Shown here: positions 19,348 to 25,155 of the stretch, piece by piece
Position numbering within the stretch: position 1 is the first letter of the stretch
How the letters are laid out: the number at the start of each line of letters is the position of its first letter
DNA from: a virus
Strand: one strand, 5' to 3'
DNA length: 25,155 bases
Virus record (IMG/VR): IMGVR_UViG_3300049595_001462
Location: 1-25,155 of that record
Position numbers and translations under genes: made by a program
The notes under the pieces: model-generated
The model's database searches: none
Told to the model about the DNA's origin: nothing
The model's input: the letters and a program-made list of their open reading frames with translations, nothing else

Positions 19348-22302
19348 ATGGCGCAACAGCAGCCCGCACCGTCTGTCGGAGAGGTTATCGACGGGTATCG
19401 CTTCAAGGGCGGTAATCCGGCGCAAGAGTCGTCGTGGGAACCGGCAGAGCCGCCGGGTGCGCGGTTGCTTCCCCGTGGCCGTGCTACGGGCGACCGCCGC
19501 TCGGAAGAAGCCTATTGGGGCCGTCGCCGCACTCAAGGCGACCCGGCTGTTACGCAAGCCGAACAAGGTGTTGCGGCGTCTCGACGGGCTGAAGGATTGC
19601 TGGCGCGTCAGGAAGCGCAAGGCCAAGGCACGGGCGGCATTTACGGCATTCCGTTCATCGGCCCTGTCGCCGGTTTCCTTGACCCTGAAATCCGCGAACT
19701 AAACGCCCTTCAAGCGCGGCAGGCCCGTCTTGAGCGCCAGCCCGGCGAAGGCGCTATTTCGGACTTCGATGCCGCTCAGTTTGTCGCCATGACGTATGGC
19801 GCTGACAAGCCGATGGACACGAACCGCGCGCTGATTCAAGCGCAGCGAGTGATTAACGATGCCACGCTGCAAAAGCGCGAGTTTGATGAGTGGTATTTTG
19901 GGCAGTACGGGACGACGGCAGGCTCGCAAGAGGCGTGGCGCGTCTATGCTCAAGAGAACCCGATTTTCGACCCCGCGTCTCAACGTGGTGAAGGTCCGGC
20001 ACAACTAAACCGTGGCCGTCAAAACTGGCGTCAGTATTTTACCGGTGAGCAAGGGCTAGACACCCAAGCCGAAATGGACGCCGCCGCCACGGCAGGAACA
20101 GACGAATTTGGATTGCCTGAATATGGTATCCAAGGCGGGCGGGAAATTGATGTTCGGCCCGCTGGCCCCGGTGCCGGTCCTGACAGTCCTGTCGATATTT
20201 CTGGCCTGTCCGCTGCGGACTTGATGAACCTTCAGCCGGGGCAATACATCAAGTTCCCAGACGGTCGCGTTGAACGGCTTGCTGGCGCTCCGCGTGTGGG
20301 AGCGAGCGGCGAAGAGGTAGCGCCCGGCGTGTTTCAAGAGCGCGTGTCGCCGGAGCAAGCCATTGAGGCGCGGCGCGCGGATGAGGGGATTGGCCGTCGT
20401 GCTGATACCTTTGTGCGCGGCGTTGCAGACGCGGCTACATTTGGCCTGTCCGATGAGATTACGGCTGGCCTGAATACCGTCCTTCCGCTTGATCGTGGAA
20501 CGCAAGGCGGATGGTCCGGTGATTGGGGTGGCGCGTATCGCCAGAACCTCGATCTGATGCGCGGGATTGATGAAGCCGACGCAGAGCAAATGCCGCTGAC
20601 GCGCGGTGCGGGCCAGTTGGTCGGTGCTGTGGGCAGTGGCGTAGGCGCGGCTAGGATGGCTCCGCAGGCTCTTCGTCAGGTTTCGCGTGTTGGCCAAGCC
20701 CCGCGTGTGGCTGGTCCGGCGCTGAATGCGGACAGGATGCGCCGTGGTGCTAACGCGGTTCGTGCGGGCATCGGTGGCGCTGCTGCGGGTGGCGCTTACG
20801 GCTTCGGCGCGTCTGAGGGCGATATCGTTGAGCGCGGCGGGAATGCCCTTGAAGGCGCTGCGATTGGCGGCGTTCTGGGACCTGTCGTGGAACCGATTGC
20901 CCGGCCCGTGATTGGTGCCGTTCGGGGTATTGGCGATGCCGCTCGTCGGGTGGTTCGCCCTAACGCTCTTGAGGGTGCGGCGGGAACCTATGCCAGCCGT
21001 TTCAATCCCGACACCAACGCGCTTGCCGCTCGCGCGGATGAGCTTGAACGCCTTGGCACTCAACCAGCCTTCATTGATCTGGTGGATGACGCTCGCCTTG
21101 GCACGTTCCGCGCTATCAATACGCGAGACACGCCAGCCCGTGAAGCGGGAACGCGCTTGGCTGAAACCCGTCGCCGGAACCTTCCGTCGCGTGTTCGTCA
21201 GATTGCGGGAGAGGAAATCTCCGGCGAGACACGGCCCACGCTGGAAGTGATTGACGAACTATCGGCAACGCGGCGTGCTAACGCACAAGAGGGCATGGCA
21301 GACTTTGGGGGCCAGCAAGTCACGCTGAACGAAAACGCCGTGCAAGCGGTGCGCTCCGATATGGCTCGCAATGCTATTCGAGATGCGGCGATCCGCGCTC
21401 AAGCCTCGCTTGACCCGGTTGAGCGGGCCTCGGCTGCACGACTTAACCAGCTTGCCGACATGGCGCTAGACAATCCCGCCGCGACGGCAATGACCGTGCG
21501 GGAAGCACAAGACGTATCTGCCGCTCTTAACGCCGCTGCGGATGGAGCCTATCGGAGCGCCACGCCTGCTAATGGCCCGGTTCTGTCTGACCTCGCGCGC
21601 GCTATTCGTTCCTCTGCCCGGCAATCGTCTGAGGGTTACGACAATTGGCTTCGTCAATATGCCGATGACAGCCAACTGCTAGAGGCTGCGACCACAGGTC
21701 GGAACTTCGTTCAAGCCGCGCCGGACCCGATTAGCGAGCGCGGAACGGACGCGTTTGTTCGTAACGCCGCTGGCGCTACGCCGCCGGAACTCGCCGTGCA
21801 ACGCGCTGCGGCCCGTCAAGCGATGGAAGCCGCTGGTGCTGGCCCGACCGGCGCTAGGAGCGTTCTGGAAGGCTTTGCGAGCAATCAGGACCAAGCCCGT
21901 CGCGCTGCTGCGATTGGCGCGGACCCGGCACGACTTCAAGCCCGTGCGGATGCTGAACTCCGTATGTTGCAGAACGCTCAGAACGTCTCGCCTCGGGTGG
22001 GTTCGCAAACCGGAACAAACGTGGCCGATCAGGCGGCGGAGGTCGCGGGCACCGCTCGCGATGTGATGACCGGGAATATGCCGGGCGTCGTTAGCCGTGT
22101 GGGCCGTCGCCTCATGTCGCGTGGTTTCAACGATCAGCAAGCGGAAGCGATTGGCTTGGCGGCTCTCGACCCGGCCCGCACTCGCGAGGTTATCGACCTG
22201 CTGGCTACCCGCATGAACAGACAAGAGGCGCGGAGCCTGTTGCGAGCAATCCGGTTCTCGGCAGCGCAACAATCTGGGCAATACGCAGGAGACGATGAAT
22301 AA
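19348..22302 (+). CDS. Large internal virion / ejection protein (984 aa)
   Basis: ATG directly follows the previous stop. The first 350 residues are charged and largely disordered or helical. Residues about 352-378 carry ADTFVRGVADAATFGLSDEI, a segment common to large phage internal proteins. Residues about 425-540 have several Ala/Gly amphipathic or hydrophobic stretches (GAGQLVGAVGSGVGAARM; AGIGGAAAGGAYGFGAS; GAAIGGVLGPVVEPIA) that could enter membranes. The remainder is long helical sequence. In the P22 layout this is the gp16 position, the large protein that helps DNA cross the cell envelope. No lytic transglycosylase motif is visible. Confidence 0.75.
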   Translation: MAQQQPAPSVGEVIDGYRFKGGNPAQESSWEPAEPPGARLLPRGRATGDRRSEEAYWGRRRTQGDPAVTQAEQGVAASRRAEGLLARQEAQGQGTGGIYGIPFIGPVAGFLDPEIRELNALQARQARLERQPGEGAISDFDAAQFVAMTYGADKPMDTNRALIQAQRVINDATLQKREFDEWYFGQYGTTAGSQEAWRVYAQENPIFDPASQRGEGPAQLNRGRQNWRQYFTGEQGLDTQAEMDAAATAGTDEFGLPEYGIQGGREIDVRPAGPGAGPDSPVDISGLSAADLMNLQPGQYIKFPDGRVERLAGAPRVGASGEEVAPGVFQERVSPEQAIEARRADEGIGRRADTFVRGVADAATFGLSDEITAGLNTVLPLDRGTQGGWSGDWGGAYRQNLDLMRGIDEADAEQMPLTRGAGQLVGAVGSGVGAARMAPQALRQVSRVGQAPRVAGPALNADRMRRGANAVRAGIGGAAAGGAYGFGASEGDIVERGGNALEGAAIGGVLGPVVEPIARPVIGAVRGIGDAARRVVRPNALEGAAGTYASRFNPDTNALAARADELERLGTQPAFIDLVDDARLGTFRAINTRDTPAREAGTRLAETRRRNLPSRVRQIAGEEISGETRPTLEVIDELSATRRANAQEGMADFGGQQVTLNENAVQAVRSDMARNAIRDAAIRAQASLDPVERASAARLNQLADMALDNPAATAMTVREAQDVSAALNAAADGAYRSATPANGPVLSDLARAIRSSARQSSEGYDNWLRQYADDSQLLEAATTGRNFVQAAPDPISERGTDAFVRNAAGATPPELAVQRAAARQAMEAAGAGPTGARSVLEGFASNQDQARRAAAIGADPARLQARADAELRMLQNAQNVSPRVGSQTGTNVADQAAEVAGTARDVMTGNMPGVVSRVGRRLMSRGFNDQQAEAIGLAALDPARTREVIDLLATRMNRQEARSLLRAIRFSAAQQSGQYAGDDE

Positions 22303-24476
22303 TGGCTGCTGGTCGCATTGTCGTGCCTCCGTATTTCCCGGCTCGTAACCGTGACTTTGACCTCCTGTCGGGGGCGAAACTCTATGTCTATGAGAACAAC
22401 ACCACTACCAAGGCCGACATTTACCTCGATGAGGCCATGACGGTTCTTTCGCCTAACCCGGTGATTGCGAATAGCTCTGGCCAGTTTCCGGCGATCTATG
22501 CGGAAGCCGGTACGGAAGCCGCGCCGGTTCTCTACAGTGTCAGCGTTACGACCTCGACGGGTGCCAGCCCCGGCAACCCGTTTAACTTCGACAACTACCG
22601 GCCTTCGGTGGATTGGGAGACGGCTGCGGCTGCGCTAGCGGAAGCGGCGGCTGTTACGGCGGTAGATGCGGCGACGGAGGCGGCGGCTGATCTTGCGTCG
22701 GTCGAAAGCATTTACGACGACATTCTCGCCATTGAGGCGACCGGGTCCAATGCGCCAGCGATTGCCGCGCGGGCGCTTCGTGATGGTTCCAATCTCACGG
22801 GAAGCGAACCGACGCAGTTCCGTGATGCTATTGCGGCGGTCAGCACGGTAGCGCTTGCTGCTACGTCTGGCGCGTCGCTGGTGGGGTTTATGCAGTCGGG
22901 TACTAGCCCAACGGCTGAGACAGTACAAACCGCCGTGCGTAATTTAGGCGTTCGCGTTGAGCAATTCGGCGTCGTTGGTGCTGCTACGGCCGGCGCGGCG
23001 GTCAACTACGCAACCCAAATCCAGCGAGCCATTAACGCTGCCGTGGCGCTCAAGGTGCCGCTGATCTTTGCGCCCGGCCTGTTCTATCGCTCCGACACAG
23101 CTTTGACCCACACGGGGCCGCTGACGATTTCGGGTTACGGCGCAACGCTTTACACAACAGCCGCCATTACACTTTTTATTCCTAGCAGCGACCTCAACAT
23201 TGAGGGCCTGACGTTGCAAGGCCCATACACAGCCTATGCCGCCGACTCCTACGGCATCAAGGGTGGTGGCTCAATCAACGGCGCGGGCGTTGCTCCGACG
23301 CGCAAGAGCCGGATGCGGTTTACCGACGTGACGCTCAAGAATTTCGGCTCGGGCGGCGCGTGGATTGAGTACGCAGAAGATGTCATCTGGACGGCCCCTG
23401 TGGTCAAGGATTGCGGTTGGCACGGCATCATCCACATGAGCACGAACGACGCTCAAGTGCTGTTACCCAATGTTGATACGATTTATCCGAATCCTAGTTC
23501 GGGTTACAACGCCTATGGCATCGGCTTTGGTGCGGTGCAGCCAACTAATGATACAGTCCGTTACCCTACTTGCTCGCGTGGTCAAGTGTGGGGCGGGACC
23601 GTTCGGAACATCCCCGACTGGCACGGGCTGGACACGCACGGTGGTATCGACATCACGTTCAACGGCACGATCTGCATTGATTGCCGACGTGGCGCGGTCA
23701 TCACCTATTCGGACTTCAACGGCCCGCTCCGTTGTGTCATCCAGAACGTGCGGACGACGAACAACTACCCGCTGGAGGCAGTCAGCGCGAACGGTGGCGA
23801 GAAGCGCGCGGAAGGCTTCTGGCTGACCGGCTCGGCCTCATATCCTGCCGTCGATTGCGCCTTGGTCAACTGCTATGCCTACGGGCACGGCATGGCGTTC
23901 AAAAACTATGGATCGTCAGAAGCGTACGGGATTTATGTAGGTCCGTCGCTCCGTGGCCGCGTCCAAGAGTGTAGCGCGATTAACTGTCTTGCGGGCGGCA
24001 TCTATGTGGCAGCGGGGGCGACAGATTTTTTGATCGACAATCCCGTGGTGGACAACCCGTATTGCACCGTACACTCCGGCGGCGTCATTCCTGTGACCAC
24101 TACCGCGCCGCGCTATGTCGAGTTTGCGGCGGCGGGCACCGATGCACAATCTGGTCTAATCACCGGAGCGCGGATGCTTAAAACCGACCCTACTATCGGC
24201 ACATACGTCGGCAACCTCGGTTATTTGGTTCGAGACGGGTCGGGCACTGTGGTCCGCGCCGTTGACACGCTGATGGACGGCGTAACGACTCCGCTGCTTA
24301 ACACTGGCACGGCGGCGCGGTTCCAGACAGACCGCGCGGTTAAGGATACGACCGCAAACAGGCCGACGCTTCCGCTGCCCGGCCAGCTTTATTTTGACAC
24401 GACGCTAGACGCGGACGGCAAGCCGATCTGGTACACGGGAACAGCGTGGGTCGATGCGACCGGCGCGGTGGTTTAA
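22302..24476 (+). CDS. Tailspike with P22-type head-binding-like N-terminus
   Basis: The 724-aa protein has a beta-rich N-terminal domain (residues about 7-100, VPPYFPARNRDFDLLSGAKL, then PVIANSSGQFPAIYAEAG) like tailspike head-binding domains. An alanine-rich helix spans about 105-145. LAATSGASLVGFMQSGTSPT leads to VRVEQFGVVGAATAG at about 218-232, the usual entry to a right-handed beta-helix. The beta-helix covers about 235-610 with repeated short strands. The C-terminus ends LPGQLYFDTTLDADGKPIWY and GTAWVDATGAVV, a common phage capsule-fibre ending. It likely binds and perhaps depolymerises host surface polysaccharide. Active-site residues cannot be assigned by eye. Confidence 0.85.
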   Translation: MAAGRIVVPPYFPARNRDFDLLSGAKLYVYENNTTTKADIYLDEAMTVLSPNPVIANSSGQFPAIYAEAGTEAAPVLYSVSVTTSTGASPGNPFNFDNYRPSVDWETAAAALAEAAAVTAVDAATEAAADLASVESIYDDILAIEATGSNAPAIAARALRDGSNLTGSEPTQFRDAIAAVSTVALAATSGASLVGFMQSGTSPTAETVQTAVRNLGVRVEQFGVVGAATAGAAVNYATQIQRAINAAVALKVPLIFAPGLFYRSDTALTHTGPLTISGYGATLYTTAAITLFIPSSDLNIEGLTLQGPYTAYAADSYGIKGGGSINGAGVAPTRKSRMRFTDVTLKNFGSGGAWIEYAEDVIWTAPVVKDCGWHGIIHMSTNDAQVLLPNVDTIYPNPSSGYNAYGIGFGAVQPTNDTVRYPTCSRGQVWGGTVRNIPDWHGLDTHGGIDITFNGTICIDCRRGAVITYSDFNGPLRCVIQNVRTTNNYPLEAVSANGGEKRAEGFWLTGSASYPAVDCALVNCYAYGHGMAFKNYGSSEAYGIYVGPSLRGRVQECSAINCLAGGIYVAAGATDFLIDNPVVDNPYCTVHSGGVIPVTTTAPRYVEFAAAGTDAQSGLITGARMLKTDPTIGTYVGNLGYLVRDGSGTVVRAVDTLMDGVTTPLLNTGTAARFQTDRAVKDTTANRPTLPLPGQLYFDTTLDADGKPIWYTGTAWVDATGAVV

Positions 24477-24485
24477 GGAGACGAC

Positions 24486-24731
24486 ATGACTGCTCAGGAA
24501 CATATCGACGCCATCGGCGCGGCTACGGTCGCTTTGGAGAAAGCTGCGAAAGAGGCCAAAAAAGCCGCCCGCCTAGTCGTTCAAAAAACCAACGCGCTTC
24601 ATGAGGCACTTGGGAAGGCCGAAGCCGCTTACATCGCCAGCGTGGCCAATGATGGCGGCAACATCGTGGCTTTCAGCGGCGGAAACGACAAGCCTCCGGT
24701 CAACGACCCTGATGGACCTATCAAGCCGTGA
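24486..24731 (+). CDS. 81-aa coiled-coil protein
   Basis: Shine-Dalgarno AAGGAG lies between the tailspike stop and ATG 24486. Residues 5-55 are an alanine/lysine/glutamate helix (EHIDAIGAATVALEKAAKEA; KTNALHEALGKAEAAYIAS). The tail is a Gly/Asn/Pro-rich acidic end. It has no signal peptide or membrane segment. Its stop overlaps the GTG of a membrane protein (GTGA, 24728-24731). The pair might belong to a lysis cassette, but no lysis motif is visible. Confidence 0.7.
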   Translation: MTAQEHIDAIGAATVALEKAAKEAKKAARLVVQKTNALHEALGKAEAAYIASVANDGGNIVAFSGGNDKPPVNDPDGPIKP

Positions 24732-25155
24732 TCTGGTATCTTGTCGCCACCGTAGCGGTCTTCGCCATCTGCTTTCTGGCGTACCGATCCCGGCCCGCCA
24801 AATACGCGGACCTAATGGGTGTAAGCGCCTTGCTGGCCGTCGTGTTCGTCATCAATAACCTGTTGGTGACGCTGTACGACTTCCCCGACGCGCTGCTGGC
24901 ATCCCCCGTTCTCGACTGTTTTCTCGCCGCGATGATTTACCGGGCGTGGGTCCGCAATCGCGAGGGCTGGAAAGTAATCATGGTCGGAAGCCTAGTCGCG
25001 CAACTCACCCTGCACGTTGTGGCCATCGCCATGTGGAAGTTGGGCAGTCTGACACAGTTGGGTCTTTATCAGTATGTGGTCGCCGTCAATTTGCTGTTCA
25101 TCGTTCAGCTTCTGGCCCTTGGGTGTGTCGGAGTGGGTCATGGTTTGGATCGTGT
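24728..25155 (+). CDS. Multi-pass membrane protein, cut by the window end
   Basis: The frame from GTG 24728 (GTGA overlap) stays open to the last base, giving at least 142 residues with no stop. It begins MIWYLVATVAVFAICFLAYR (first membrane helix). Further hydrophobic segments are LMGVSALLAVVFVINNLLV, PVLDCFLAAMIYRAW, VIMVGSLVAQLTLHVVAIAM and YVVAVNLLFIVQLLALGCVG, so about five transmembrane helices. Location after the tailspike suggests a holin or other lysis or superinfection-related protein, but the helix number is high for common holins. Family not recognised. Confidence 0.75.
   Translation, partial: MIWYLVATVAVFAICFLAYRSRPAKYADLMGVSALLAVVFVINNLLVTLYDFPDALLASPVLDCFLAAMIYRAWVRNREGWKVIMVGSLVAQLTLHVVAIAMWKLGSLTQLGLYQYVVAVNLLFIVQLLALGCVGVGHGLDR

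Noticed and set aside
20056-21063. 335-codon open frame on the minus strand
   Set aside because: Antisense to the 984-aa internal protein; composition (Ser/Arg/Asn/Thr-rich) looks like a shadow and there is no promoter or operon context on that strand.

Overview
The window is a densely packed, entirely plus-strand block of a tailed double-stranded DNA phage genome (or prophage). Its DNA packaging, head, connector, ejection-protein and tailspike genes follow the order of P22-like short-tailed phages: small terminase, large terminase, portal, scaffold, coat, gp4-like connector, gp10-like tail hub, needle-position protein, GNAT-like protein, DNA-transfer/ejection proteins, tailspike. The DNA is GC-rich by eye. 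A GC-rich proteobacterial host, perhaps an alphaproteobacterium, is an inference from codon use and the style of the small proteins, not a demonstration. No integrase, lysin or replication gene lies in the window.

Left region (1-3367): about fourteen very small genes, most joined by ATGA, GTGA or TAATG overlaps. They form transcription units separated by a strong rho-independent terminator (816-851), a good sigma70-like promoter (880-907), and two copies of one promoter/leader cassette (1948-2038 and 2613-2703). Several of these genes were translated by hand because they are very short: 36-209, 427-588, 930-1070, 1608-1751, 2250-2417, 2414-2587 and 3194-3286. Recognisable elements are a ribbon-helix-helix protein, a helix-turn-helix protein, a small CxxC zinc-finger protein and two paralogous copies of a helical-repeat-like domain.

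Packaging and head region (3368-12152): terS, then terL, then portal, a small gene whose start is buried in the portal 3' end, a phage-encoded GroES-type co-chaperonin, a scaffold-like protein, two further structural proteins, a Mu gpT-like major capsid protein, and a small zinc-binding protein whose Shine-Dalgarno lies in a strong UUCG-capped hairpin. The standout object is in terL. The coding frame is interrupted by a 319-codon intein (5498-6454) placed directly after the last catalytic aspartate of the TerL nuclease domain. Nested inside the intein, in the -1 reading frame, is a complete 199-aa HNH homing endonuclease ORF (5788-6387) with its own ATG and stop. Thus the intein splicing frame and the endonuclease frame overlap for 600 nt, instead of the endonuclease being fused in frame as is usual.

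Tail and ejection region (12155-25155): connector and tail-hub proteins, a glycine-rich protein in the tail-needle position, a GNAT-like protein, three ejection-protein candidates including a 984-aa protein, and a 724-aa beta-helix tailspike with a P22-type head-binding-like N-terminus. A small coiled-coil protein follows, and then a multi-pass membrane protein that runs off the window end. Nearly every gene start overlaps or touches the previous stop, which implies one long, translationally coupled late operon.
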